A stretch of 44,623 bases of DNA from Mesaphorura yosii (taxonomy: Eukaryota; Arthropoda; Collembola; Poduromorpha; Tullbergiidae): the NCBI GenBank assembly GCA_009869945.1, contig WIXG01000515.1:1-44623 (forward strand), read 5' to 3'. The notes beneath the pieces were generated by a model that was not told the DNA's origin, did no database searches, and was given only the letters and a program-made list of their open reading frames with translations. Below, in pieces: positions 32,153 through 42,056 of the stretch (position 1 is its first letter; each line of letters opens with the position of its first letter). The position numbers were made by a program, and so were the translations under genes.

Positions 32153-34237
32153 ATGGCCATAGCTGAGATTGACGTACATTATTCGGACTGTATTGTCGTG
32201 ACAACTGCAATCGCAAGTATTCACGCGGCTATAAACTGGTGGAACCGTGCGCACGCTGCTCGCAATCACTGCCTCCTGATAGCGGCCCTATTGGCAGCGC
32301 TTCTGTGGAGCTACGGACCACCTGATTCGGGACGCGGCCAGCTGCGGCTGAGGATCGTCAAGAAACGAAGCTCGGAGGACGTCGCTAGCATCTCTTTACA
32401 AAATTATGTGTATTTGCCCGAAAAAATCGCACGCGGCGGCAGCAGCGACGATGGGAGACTGTTTATAGAGAAGACTCAAGGATTTTTAGCCGGCAGGAGC
32501 TATGACGTAATTTGTGGGCAGAAATCCCGCCCTGGCTCCGAAAAAGCGCCCGTGGTACTAATATTCTCGCCCGGAGAAGGAAACAGCGATGCTGCTGCTG
32601 ACTGTAGTCTTGAGACTCTCCTACAACGGCTTGACGCGGAACCTGGCCCAAGTATTCGCCTGACGCTCGTTCAGGAATCGGGGATCAACCGTGCCGGTTC
32701 GCTTCGCTCTTTGCTGGACCACGCGCTTGTAAGGCCTTTACGGGCTCCGCAAACAGTCGCCCTTGTTTCGAAGGCAGATGCTGATTTCCTGAGGAAGTTT
32801 GTGTACCCAGACACCGTCCGATTTGTTGTTCAACCCACCATTGAAGGGAGAAGCTCTGGAAATTGGACCTCGTGGTTCATCTTCCCGATTTTCCGGACAT
32901 CTTCTTGCTTTTGGCTTGCGCTTCAACTTTATTTGCATGGATGCTGGTTTGGAAGCCTTATGGTGAGCAGAATTGTGAATTGTGACAAAATACTTACGCA
33001 CGAAAGATTTTATCATTTTTTGACCATTTCTGCACAGGAAGCTTATTATCGAACCGCGACTTCCATTTGGGCGCAACACAAGGACCCTCGGAGAACAATC
33101 ACCGTTGCTGGCACGCGTTACCTCGTCCACAAGCGTGGATTTGGGAACAAAGGCGCCTTTGGCGCAGTGTGTCTTGTCAGCGCTCCAGTTTCGTTGCTGA
33201 ACTTGCTACTGCTTCGAAAACCGGATGCGGGGCTCAAGCGTGTCATCAAGGAAGTGCGATTCGACGGCGGCGGCGATGAAAATAGCGAAGAAAACAGAGC
33301 AGCAGCTGAAACGGCGGAGTTTGAACCCATGGGCAGCAATTCCATCGCCGCCCAATTGGTCAAGAATGGAAACGCCAGCGCCAACGCTGACGAATTGTCA
33401 ATTAATTACTTTCTTCGAGCAATGCATGCTTTGGAGCGGGCCCGTGCGCTCTTGCAACTGGAGCAGGCATACCGGGACTCATTCCAGAACGAGATTGCAG
33501 TCTTGAAATCATTGCAGAGCTCAAAGTGTGCCAAATTCGTCGTGCAGCTCATCGCCAGTGAAATCGAAACCGTCAATGCCGGTGCGGGCGTCGGACGAAT
33601 TGTGATGGAAGCCGGCCGTTGCGACCTGCTCCAGTTTATCCAAACCGGCGGCCGCCGAGGAACGAAATTCACGTACTACGACCTGCAGACTGTGTGGAAC
33701 GAAATGCTGATGGCAGTCAACGCCCTTCGCCGAGAGCGCATCGTGCACTTCGACCTCAAGCCGGCCAATTTCATTATCGTGCAAGGACTGAGCCCTGATT
33801 CGCCGCCGAAGCTCAAGTTGATTGATTTTGGGTGCGCACGGAGCGTTGAGCAGATCAGGGCCAACGCCGCCAGTCCGACGCCAACAGGATATGGCGGCAC
33901 GCCGGGCTTCATGTCACCGGAGGTTCTCCTTGACGAGTTTGACCTCATTGGGCCGGCGGTGGATGTTTGGGCCGTTGGAGCAATCATGCACTGGATTCTG
34001 TTTGGTGAGAGCCCACTCGGCGGCGGACGACGGCGCGGTGGCCGTGGCGGAGACGACGAAGAGGACGAGGTTTCACTCGCAGCTGCGTACGTGGGCCCAC
34101 TCAAGGCTTCGAGGACCGAACGCCGTGGCTACGACGGACGAATCATGCAGAAGTTTACGAGTCAAATGGAACTCTGCCTGAGCAGGGACCCGGCTGACCG
34201 CCCGAGAAATTTGCTCAGACTCCACGTTCAATTTTAG
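32153..34237 (+). CDS. Membrane-anchored serine/threonine kinase with Mps1/TTK-like catalytic domain, 669 aa
   Basis: Exons 32153-32962 and 33038-34237. The 75-nt GT-AG intron contains no stop, so a 694-aa retained form is also open. A TM near residues 38-55 and a second hydrophobic segment near 240-270 (WFIFPIF...FWLALQLYLHGCWFG) flank a domain of about 180 residues of unknown fold. The kinase follows: KRGFGNKGAFGAVCLV (G-loop), KRVIKEVRF (Lys), a low-complexity insert, FQNEIAVLKSL (Glu), IVHFDLKPANFIIVQG (catalytic loop), LKLIDFGCARS (DFG) and GGTPGFMSPEVLLDEF. HFDLKPANF and LKLIDFG are closest to Mps1/TTK kinases, yet those are nuclear or kinetochore proteins without TMs. Key residues are present, so an active receptor-type or ER-membrane kinase is inferred. 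The kinase lies C-terminal to both TMs. Confidence 0.75.
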   Translation: MAIAEIDVHYSDCIVVTTAIASIHAAINWWNRAHAARNHCLLIAALLAALLWSYGPPDSGRGQLRLRIVKKRSSEDVASISLQNYVYLPEKIARGGSSDDGRLFIEKTQGFLAGRSYDVICGQKSRPGSEKAPVVLIFSPGEGNSDAAADCSLETLLQRLDAEPGPSIRLTLVQESGINRAGSLRSLLDHALVRPLRAPQTVALVSKADADFLRKFVYPDTVRFVVQPTIEGRSSGNWTSWFIFPIFRTSSCFWLALQLYLHGCWFGSLMVSRIVNCDKILTHERFYHFLTISAQEAYYRTATSIWAQHKDPRRTITVAGTRYLVHKRGFGNKGAFGAVCLVSAPVSLLNLLLLRKPDAGLKRVIKEVRFDGGGDENSEENRAAAETAEFEPMGSNSIAAQLVKNGNASANADELSINYFLRAMHALERARALLQLEQAYRDSFQNEIAVLKSLQSSKCAKFVVQLIASEIETVNAGAGVGRIVMEAGRCDLLQFIQTGGRRGTKFTYYDLQTVWNEMLMAVNALRRERIVHFDLKPANFIIVQGLSPDSPPKLKLIDFGCARSVEQIRANAASPTPTGYGGTPGFMSPEVLLDEFDLIGPAVDVWAVGAIMHWILFGESPLGGGRRRGGRGGDDEEDEVSLAAAYVGPLKASRTERRGYDGRIMQKFTSQMELCLSRDPADRPRNLLRLHVQF

Positions 34238-34653
34238 CTCAGCTTGTGCCTCTAACTTTGCTGGTTTATTGCATTAAAGTACATAGTTCACATTGCATTG
34301 CTTGGTGCAAAGATTCGCAGTACGGAGCTCGCATGCAATCATCTATGCTTTATTTAATATTAGTCACTGTCCAAGTCCAGGAATTTAAATGGGAATTAAC
34401 TCTGGCCCACAGAATTACTAACCGTTGGACCTGCTCTATAGAGTGGTTGATGGCTTTATGACAATGATTTGCTCGTTTCCATGAAATAAATCTGTACACA
34501 CATTTCGTGATTCGGGTTGGTTGATCCGGCAGCTGAGACGATGACGATGAGTCAGCCGCTCGATTCTGGGAATATCTTGAAACAAGTTTTTTTTAATGAT
34601 GGAATGTGAGCGTACTCGTGCTCAATTGTGTTTCACACGTCCGCTTGTTCACA
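34238..34653. other. Intergenic; no gene seen
   Basis: 3' flank of the membrane kinase and promoter side of the takeout-like gene. AATAAA on the plus strand at about 34486 (GAAATAAATC) may end the kinase transcript. Confidence 0.55.
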
Positions 34654-35602
34654 ATGAGGCTAAAATATCTCGGTTCAAGTTTCGTGTGGCTTCAAACTTT
34701 GGCATTTTGCTCGGTGCTGGAGTCAGTGAAGTTTGAGGGGTCAGAAATTCAAGACAGACAAGGACTTGAAGAGACGAGTGGCGTGCACGTGCCTGAATTT
34801 GAAGGACTGCGTGATTGTCCGACAGGAGGAACTGACGAGGAGCTGAATGAGTGCATTAGGCTCGTGTTTGAGGACATTCGTCCCTTTCTTGCTGGAGGAC
34901 TGCCTGAACTCGACATCCCTCCCCTCGACCCTTACCGAGTCGCCCGCATTGAGATTCCATTGCGCAACAGTAGCAGCTGGAGGGCTTTGACCTACGTCTG
35001 GACCAACGTGGAGGTTCGTGGTTTCTCAGGCTACACGGGCAAACTGACGCACAACACGACCGCCAAAACATTTACCCACGACGCCCTGTACCCGAATCTG
35101 CGCATCAGTGCTGAATACACTCGCAACGGGCATGTTCTGGGCATTCCACTGGAAGAGAGGAAGGGACGAATTATAGTGACGATGGTCGACTTCAGCTGCA
35201 AAACTACTTTCCAGCTTCAGCAAAGTGGTGACGAGTTCAGGGTGGTGGATGCGGATGTGGAAACCGGGCTGGGTGGACTCACCGTCCACCTGCCGGACCT
35301 GGCACGGTCAGGGTCACTTGGTAGGCCAACACATGCAACGCATTCCGTTTCCTCTCAAGTAGATTGCAGCTACAATTTGATTTTATTCGCTTGTAGGAAT
35401 TTGGGTGGACAAATTGCTGAATCACAACGCCCTTTGGATTTACGAGCGATACGTGGAATCGTACCTCCGACAACACATCCGCAAGTTTCTCGTAGAAAGA
35501 TCCAAGTTTGTGTCCGCGTTCGTCTACTTTTACTCTCCATTCTTCCTGACCAAAAACAAAGAGAAGCACGTGGCGGTTGAAGCAACTCATCGACGTACAT
35601 AA
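34654..35602 (+). CDS. Takeout/JHBP-family secreted lipid-binding protein, two exons, 290 aa
   Basis: Exons 34654-35320 and 35397-35602, phase-1 intron of 76 bp. Signal peptide MRLKYLGSSFVWLQTLAFCS, then an acidic linker. The family signature follows: the disulfide pair Cys55 and Cys67 (RDCPTGGTDEELNECIR), FEDIRPFLAGGLPELDIPPLDP, and later LNHNALWIYERYVESYLRQHIRKFL, matching the takeout LN-x-NW-x-E helix region. These proteins bind juvenile hormone or other hydrophobic ligands in haemolymph or sensillum lymph. It is about 40 residues longer than usual, mostly N-terminal. It lies 215 bp upstream of the modular protease in the same direction but has its own stop and a nearby AATAAA (about 35642). 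Confidence 0.88.
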
Positions 35603-35653
35603 AAGTAATGTCAGCGTCAACGCGTCATAAACAGATTCTGAAAATAAAAAGTT

Positions 35654-35660
35654 TATAAAA
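35654..35660 (+). promoter_or_regulatory. TATA box upstream of the modular protease
   Basis: TATAAAA directly precedes the 28-bp palindrome at 35661-35688. Expected transcription start about 30 bp on would fall at the end of the palindrome. Confidence 0.4.
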
Positions 35661-35688
35661 ACCGGTTTATTTAGTTAAATAAACCGGT
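35661..35688. promoter_or_regulatory. Perfect 12-bp inverted repeat with two Grainyhead-type sites
   Basis: Two 12-bp arms, ACCGGTTTATTT at 35661-35672 and AAATAAACCGGT at 35677-35688, are separated by AGTT. With the flanking A, each arm carries AACCGGTTT or its equivalent, the core bound by Grainyhead/CP2 factors. It sits between the TATA box and the first exon of the protease gene. As RNA it could also form a hairpin at the end of the takeout transcript. The factor assignment is inference from the consensus. Confidence 0.5.
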
Positions 35689-35816
35689 CCATTCTCGACC
35701 GCATCTCAGTTTAGTTTCGTTGTCCAGTCCATCAGTCTGTGAGCGTGGACGTAGACGTGGACACTCGCTGTCCGATCAACGGATCGCTCACAGTCAAGGC
35801 GTCAACACCCGACGAC

Positions 35817-38540
35817 ATGCAAGTGGCGACTCTCACGTGGTTGTGTTGGTGGGCAGGTGTCTCCCATGTTGGACTTGTCGCTGCGAGCTTGTGCGGGACG
35901 AGCCTGCACAGTCACCGCGGCGAACAGCGCGTGCGGAGTCCCTGGATGGCTCTCCTCTTCCTCCGAAACAGGCACACGCGAGGGGTACACGTGGACTGGG
36001 TTGCAGGGGTTGTGGTGGGGCCGACCACCATCGTCACACGTAATCACAATCCAACCCAATACCCAATACTCGATAGCAGGGGGTTTGGGACTTCAATCTA
36101 CGACTTAAGTCGTTCATAAAATTCATTGACTTAAATCCCATTTAAATCGGTGCTAAATGTTTCAAATACATGCATTAGGCAAGAAAATAACTCACAGAGC
36201 AATTTCTGCCAATTTCATTATGAAACGTGGCCTTTTTGTTTATAGAACGACCATTTCGAAGGCATTTGAAAAATCGGAATGTTTGAATGTTTCATAAAAC
36301 TCGAATTTTTTCAAATCCTGCTTTGATGCTCTAATATTGACGGGAAAGTTTTTGTTTACTTATAGGAGGACGACAATTCTGGGGGGAGGCCCGAACCGAA
36401 AATCAATCTAGCTCCTCGGCCCCTGCCACCATTCGTATGAATGGGTTCAAAGCGACCAACGTTATTGTGGGGGTTGGAATTGGAAACAGACGCGCCTTCC
36501 AGCCGGACCCCTTTACTCAGTTCCTACAAGTGGCGTTCATTCGACCGCACCCAAACTCATTCCTCGAACACTCACAATTTGACTTTGCGGTGGTTCAACT
36601 CAAGTCCAACATGACCTTCTCAACGAAGGTCCACCCCATCTGTGTGCCACTGCCAAATCACACCAACCAAGCTGCCTCTTCCCCATCTGAGTTTAAAGGG
36701 GCACCCAAACGTCTCTCCGGCTTTAAACACTCGGCAAACTATTCTCTTCTGTCGGTGGAGTACAGAATGGACGGAGGGTCACAATGCCAACTCAACAACT
36801 ACACCCATACAACGAGGGACATGGGCGACATGTTTCTCGAGGGCTCCGCTCTCTGTTCATGGCATCGTGGCGCTTGGTACTTGACGGGCCTCGTGACCAA
36901 TTCCGGTGACGAATGTCACGACCAATTTCGTCAGAACATCTCTCCAATCACGGCTTCTTTGGAGAATCTCTATTGGATACATGCGAACATCAGGTGAGCA
37001 TACAACTGGCTCAGAGATCCAACGAGCCACGCCATCTGTCGCCTACACTTACACTACAAAGGGTGCCATTCCCACCTCTTTTGTTCCTAGCACAGAAATG
37101 GTCGCGGGAGTGAGTCGTACACGTGTCTGGACGGAGTCAGCGTAGACATCGGTGCGTTGTGTGATGGGGTCGTTCATTGCCATGGAGACGGAGGCTCAGA
37201 CGAAGAGGTAAACTTTTGTGAGGCGTGGGGATGTGGGCAGAGGGCGCCACAGGCGGACGTGTGCGATGTTGAAGAGTGTAAGACGGGAAAGACGCATTCG
37301 TTACAAAAATGAATGAAGATGTCGCGAATTCTTCTGATTTGTATGATTTGTATTCACAGGTGGGACAGTGAAGGTTCGAAACGGAGTCAACTCGCATGTA
37401 GAGGTGGAGCTATCAGGAGAGGAGGAGGAAGAGGACGACGTCGTCTGCCCACCATTGGAACTCACCATGGAGGAATTTGTTGGCATGGAGTTTCAATGCA
37501 AGTGGGGATCTGGATTATCTGGAAGTGGAGACGCTTGCACCAAATACGCACAGCTTCCAGGCGCCAGAGTCCGCCTTTCGTGCCTACCGCAGTACAAATC
37601 AACATCTCCCTTCTCCTCTGCCGACCTTATTTGCGGGACGAATGGAAGTTGGGTGGGCGTCGGTGGGCGGGGCAAGTACTTCACGTGTGACTTGAAGTGT
37701 GGGGTGGGAGGCATGGACGTGTCATTCACCTTGACCTCACGCATCGTGAACGGAACCCCCACAGAAGCCTCCAACTGGCCGTGGAGTGCTGCCGTTTTCC
37801 GCCGCGGCGGCCCAGCCAAGCCGTTCGTGTACATATGTGGGGCCACACTCATCAGCAGCCACGCACTGCTCACGGTGGCCCATTGCGTGTCTGATGCTAC
37901 GGGCACTCCACTGCGTGCTGAGCTCTTTCGCGTTGTGCTCATGCCAACCACTCCGTTCTATCCGAATGGTTCTGGTGACTCGGGTCTGTCGATCGCCAGC
38001 ATTCATGTGCACGAACTCTACAATCCAGTCACGTTCGAGGCGGACGTGGCCATTTTGAAGACAAGGATCCAAGTTCCAATGTCTGAACTGACGTACCCCG
38101 CATGTGTGCCCAGTGTGGGCCACCAGGGCACCGAACGGACGCAGACAAGAGAGGGGAGTGTGGGGGTGGTCGTTGGCTGGGCAACGGGGCCAATGTGGGG
38201 TGCGATGAGTCAGCTACGTCAGGTGAAGCTGCCCGTCGTCTCTGTCCGCGAGTGTCACCGTGTGCTCGGAATCTACCCGAGTGCGGCCCAGTTCTGTGCG
38301 GGGAGGACGACGGGCGTGGGCGTGTGCAACGGAGATTCGGGGACTGGGATCCTCTTTCAGGAGGGCGCGGGGGGACTGTTTTACGTGCAGGGCATCGTGA
38401 GTTACGGAGCCCCGAGTGAGAACGGGGAAGGATGCGATTACAACAAATACTCAATTTTCACACGCGTGGCAGCATTTAAGGAGTGGATCCAAAGCACTCT
38501 CACCCAAATCAGTCCGCTGGCTGGAGCTTGGCCACCGTGA
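35817..38540 (+). CDS. Modular serine protease: dead protease domain, LDLa, sushi, active protease; 737 aa
   Basis: Exons 35817-36039, 36366-36993, 37096-37277 and 37360-38540, all GT-AG and in frame. ATG at 35817 gives a signal-like start (MQVATLTWLCWWAGVSHVGL). Residues about 24-284 form a trypsin-like fold (SPWMALLF, FDFAVVQL, VHPICVPLPN) that lacks the AHC histidine and GDSGGP loop, so it is inactive. An LDL-receptor class A unit follows (YTCLDGVSVDIGALCDGVVHC...GSDEE). A sushi-like region comes next (CPPLEL...FQCKWG...CGTNGSW). The last domain begins RIVNGT (472) with His519 (AHC), Asp573 (DVAIL) and Ser671 (NGDSG). The S1 position is Gly, not Asp, and GDSGTG replaces GDSGGP, so cleavage after Arg/Lys is unlikely. 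LDLa, sushi and protease order matches ModSP-type initiators of Toll/prophenoloxidase cascades; the extra N-terminal protease homologue is unusual. Confidence 0.85.
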
Positions 38541-38807
38541 TGAGATGTGGAGCGAAAAGTCCCATCTGTGGCCGCGGTCGTGAGTGAGATTAATTCTTAA
38601 AATTGCTTGTACGTAATTTATTTCAAACTCCACAAAAAGTGCTTGCACACAAGCACAAATTAAATCAGTAGTTAAACTGTGGAACAAAGACAATGAGCAA
38701 AGGCCACGCCCAGTTGCTTATCTTATCTTGAAACAATATAACGTCAGATTCTCTAAATTGATAGTCGATAAATGCGGTAAGTTCGTCAAGCTCAAGCTAC
38801 TATTGAA

Positions 38808-41153
38808 TTAGTTTCTATTAAATCTACTTTCAAAGCTTAGGCTTGTACTTTGAATTAACTCTCTTCCGCCATTTCGAAGATAATTCCATGACCCAAAACT
38901 TGTCCTGCGCATCCATTCTTTCAATAATTTCCAGCATTTCCGGACACAGACCACGAAATTTTCAGTATTTGCCACGTAAGCCATCAATGAAAATGTTTCT
39001 AGAATAATTGCCAGCATGGACATTGAGATCATGACTCCGTAAACCGTAAACGGGACCTGAGGCGAGGACGTCGAAAGCTTCTCGGGCCGCGGCGCAGGTG
39101 GAGGGAGACCAAACAGCACCGGAGCCACGATCGATTCGTGGTTGTCCTCTTCGTGATAATAGTAGTATCTGGCCATGTATCGCGAGAAAAATTCGTCGTG
39201 CAAGTAGCTCAGCTTCTCCCAACGTTCGTAGAGCCCAGACTCAATCAGCCCGGATTTGAATGCTGGACCCAAGAGCCTGGCGACGTAGTTACTCTGAAAG
39301 CTGACGTGATAAATCTCTACGAATGGATTTGCCGTGCCAACAAAAGGCACGAGCTTCTCCTTCTCGAGGGAGTGCGAGAGCCCGTAGAAGACGCGTCGCC
39401 ACTCCTGGCCCTCCAATACCGCAAAACTCTCTGGGATTGTTTCCTGCTTGAATTCAGTGCTGCTGCCCCTCGCGATTCCGATTTCTGTTCCTTGAAGGAA
39501 GGCGTTGCGAAAATGTTTGAAGCTACGCATAACTCGTTCCCCCGTCTCCGGATCCGTTACATACGGCGTTACGCGCTTCGTGGCAGTGTGCAGCCTCGTC
39601 GACGTCGTTGAATCGTTCAAACCAAACGCCGACTCTGCCACCAGCACGGCAGAGCCGTTGTCATCTACCCAAGTCTTTATCCTCAACGAGAAGATCTCAA
39701 TGTGGGAGGAATGGTTGACTGACTCGGCCAGTTCTCGCGCCGTCTTCGGATGTGAAGGGATGCTTAATTTCGCTATGAGGGAGGTCACGATTCCGCTGTA
39801 CCCGTTTGAAATGACGATGGTCGCCAGGAGCCAGAGACAAAACACGAGCCGGGCCGCGAGGGCGGATTTCGCCGACGATGAATCGAACCTCGCAGCTTGT
39901 CCCAGAAGGATCCCAAACACGCCAATTCCGATGCGAAGAACTTCCACAGGATTTCTTGGGCCGAGGAGGCACCAAGTCGTCCGCGCCACGCCCACAACTG
40001 AGACCAGAGTCCCGACCCATGTTAGCCAGTCCATTGATGTGAAAAGGGCTCGGATATTGACCGAGGAAACGTATCCCCGATCAAGGATGATGATAAAACG
40101 GTAAAGTCTGATGTCGAGCCATAAAATTTGGTGCAGGAGCTTCGCGGTTTTAAACTCCAACTGAGGTTCAAGAACAGACCCCGAGTCCATCAAGTCGAAT
40201 TCACTGTACTTTGGCATCCGACCAAGAACCCTCAAAGCGTCTTGCAAAGTTAATGCGGTAAAGTTGAAGAACCTCGCCAGCTCCGACGTGAGACAATTCG
40301 ACTCCAAGTGGTTGACTCGCTCTGCTGGGTTGAGGTTCAGGTCGACTTGGTCGCAAATTAACTGCCCAGGAACCGAGTCCTGCTGGAGAAGTAGAATCGG
40401 AACTCCGCCTCGGTCACGATGAACGGAATACCAGTGACGGTCTAATTTCGCCCAGAAATCCTTGTCCGCTGCAGTTACCTCACCGTATTCAAGTGCTATT
40501 GGCGTCGAGACCACCAACTCCAGCTGAAGGCCTTCGCTAACCAGCAGACACGTCGCGTGGAATCCGTATGCCATGCGTTGCAAATTCTTGACCAGCGCCA
40601 GGCTCGAGGCAGATAGTTCAAGACTGGGCTCGGGCTCGGATGCAATCACGAGTATGGTTAGGTCCGGCTTGGAGTGGGTCAGCACATCTTCAAAGATAGC
40701 TTGACAAGTTCTGCTCATGCCAAATTGGTTGTCGGGTGCCGCAACGGAGGTTGCGTCCGCGATCGTGCCCGCGTCCAGCACAAACACGACTTGTACTCGA
40801 CAGCTCGTGAACCGCGTGTGCTTTGCTAAATTCTTCCTGTAGTGCTCCACGGACGAGTAGTACTGGCCGCGCCAAGCCTCCGTGCTTACCTCGAATGACG
40901 TCTTCAATGTGATCGGGCTGCTTGATGTAGATTTGTGGGGAAGAAAGGCATACTTTTCAATTTCCACATTGTACTGCTTCAAAACCGGGTCAAAGAATCC
41001 AACCAGCTTCAAATGACAGCCGTGCTTGGAGATTTCTCCAAATAATTTACGAACTGCTGGCGATAGTTTTGCTTTCTCTTCTTCAGACTGGGATAGAAGA
41101 ACGTCAAATTGGAGGAGGATGAAAACGATGAGGTACCGATCGGCTGCCTTCAT
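38808..41153 (-). CDS. Ionotropic receptor (divergent iGluR family), intronless, 781 aa
   Basis: The frame is open from an ATG at 41228, but Met26 (41153) begins a proper signal peptide (MKAADRYLIVFILLQFDVLL), so 41153 is the likelier start. An extracellular N-terminal region with several Cys is followed by the S1 region, TM1 (WLTWVGTLVSVVGVARTTWCL), a short pore region, TM2 (AARLVFCLWLLATIVISNGYSG, followed by IVTSLIAKLSIP), the S2 region, and TM3 (VPFTVYGVMISMSMLAIILE) with a short basic tail. The S/T-L-I-A-x-L motif after TM2 is typical of arthropod IRs; glutamate-binding residues are not conserved, as in divergent IRs. It acts as a chemosensory cation channel subunit in sensory dendrites. 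No intron in 2.3 kb suggests an expanded, possibly retroposed IR lineage. Confidence 0.85.
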   Translation of the reverse strand: MKAADRYLIVFILLQFDVLLSQSEEEKAKLSPAVRKLFGEISKHGCHLKLVGFFDPVLKQYNVEIEKYAFLPHKSTSSSPITLKTSFEVSTEAWRGQYYSSVEHYRKNLAKHTRFTSCRVQVVFVLDAGTIADATSVAAPDNQFGMSRTCQAIFEDVLTHSKPDLTILVIASEPEPSLELSASSLALVKNLQRMAYGFHATCLLVSEGLQLELVVSTPIALEYGEVTAADKDFWAKLDRHWYSVHRDRGGVPILLLQQDSVPGQLICDQVDLNLNPAERVNHLESNCLTSELARFFNFTALTLQDALRVLGRMPKYSEFDLMDSGSVLEPQLEFKTAKLLHQILWLDIRLYRFIIILDRGYVSSVNIRALFTSMDWLTWVGTLVSVVGVARTTWCLLGPRNPVEVLRIGIGVFGILLGQAARFDSSSAKSALAARLVFCLWLLATIVISNGYSGIVTSLIAKLSIPSHPKTARELAESVNHSSHIEIFSLRIKTWVDDNGSAVLVAESAFGLNDSTTSTRLHTATKRVTPYVTDPETGERVMRSFKHFRNAFLQGTEIGIARGSSTEFKQETIPESFAVLEGQEWRRVFYGLSHSLEKEKLVPFVGTANPFVEIYHVSFQSNYVARLLGPAFKSGLIESGLYERWEKLSYLHDEFFSRYMARYYYYHEEDNHESIVAPVLFGLPPPAPRPEKLSTSSPQVPFTVYGVMISMSMLAIILETFSLMAYVANTENFVVCVRKCWKLLKEWMRRTSFGSWNYLRNGGRELIQSTSLSFESRFNRN

Positions 41154-41411
41154 TCCCGAATTATATGAGGCCAATTTCTTTTCAGAGAGAAAATAGACCA
41201 GAGTTTTTTTTTTAAATTCCGAATCCATTAAAATTATAGATGGCTGCCCTATTCGTGTTGTGCGTGTTCAAATAATTTCTTGTTTGCGGTATGAGTTTAC
41301 TCCTGCTGGGATGTCGTGCGTGATGAGTAAAATTTTAATTCAATAAAGAAGGTTTATATTCAAGGTCATATTCAATGTGAAGTAGGTTAACTATTCAATG
41401 CAATCAATATA

Positions 41412-41866
41412 TCAGGGTGAACAATTTGTGAGGCTTTGGTCTGAAGTGGTGCCACCAGGTTTCGGGTCTAGAGTCGGCAGCGGTCCGGTTGAGTCCACTT
41501 CGATCCTGAATTTCTGTACCAACCCAACCGTGAGAACAGCTCATCGCGTGAGATCTGCTCACCCAGACAACCTCGCTTACCACTCGAGAACACTAAGAAG
41601 CCTTCCCGCCTGACGAATTCGGCCTTCCTGTCCATGCTGTCCGTGTTCAGCCACCGCTCGGGACGATAGTTGTCCGTGTAGCCCCACAGCTGCTTGTTAA
41701 AATGGGCTTCGTGTACGTTGATAAACGCCATCGTGTCCTTCGGGATGTCAAATCCATGGAAGTGAACGTCTTCCATCGTGGAGTTGAACACGGCGATTGG
41801 GCCGATTGGCCGCATCCGCATTACTTCGTGGAGAAATGCTTCGGTGTACAGCATCGACGGTGACAA
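41412..41866 (-). pseudogene. Cytochrome P450 C-terminal fragment, 5'-truncated and frameshifted
   Basis: The minus strand reads LYTEAFLHEVMRMRPIGPIAVF (K-helix ExxR), a PERF-like YRPERWLN, then FSSGKRGCLGEQISRDELF, which carries the haem-binding FxxGxRxCxG with its Cys. Just after DELF the frame shifts by one base. VGLVQKFRIEVDSTGPLPTLDPKPG, the normal P450 tail, continues in another frame to TGA at 41412. Everything before the K-helix (about 350 residues, including the I-helix) is missing, and the upstream side meets a receptor exon copy. It is therefore a dead fragment of a CYP2- or CYP3-clan enzyme. Confidence 0.85.
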
Positions 41867-41924
41867 GTCAGAACTAACGGTTTCAGTAACTCAACTTCAG
41901 CTTCTTCTTGCTTGGTAAATCGGC

Positions 41925-42056
41925 AAGGATCCTCATTTTGGACCTCGTTTCCTTCAGTAATCTCGTATCGGGATCTCAGGCAGCCCAACTTATATTGGTG
42001 AAGGCACCCCACTCTGGGTACCCGTAAAGGAAGGAGAGTTCCTCTTGCGTGAGCAT
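41925..42056 (-). pseudogene. Copy of the first exon of the 42469-43736 receptor, with nonsense codon
   Basis: MLTQEELSFLYGYPEWGAFTNISWAA, then TGA at 41978-41976, then DPDTRLLKETRSKMRIL. The intact gene reads MLTKEELFFVHGYPKW... with Trp at the position of the TGA. Similarity stops after MRIL. The flank upstream (to about 42250) also resembles the 5' flank of the intact gene (for example TTTGCCAA and the GGAAAATGT stretch), so promoter and exon start were duplicated together. Confidence 0.85.
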
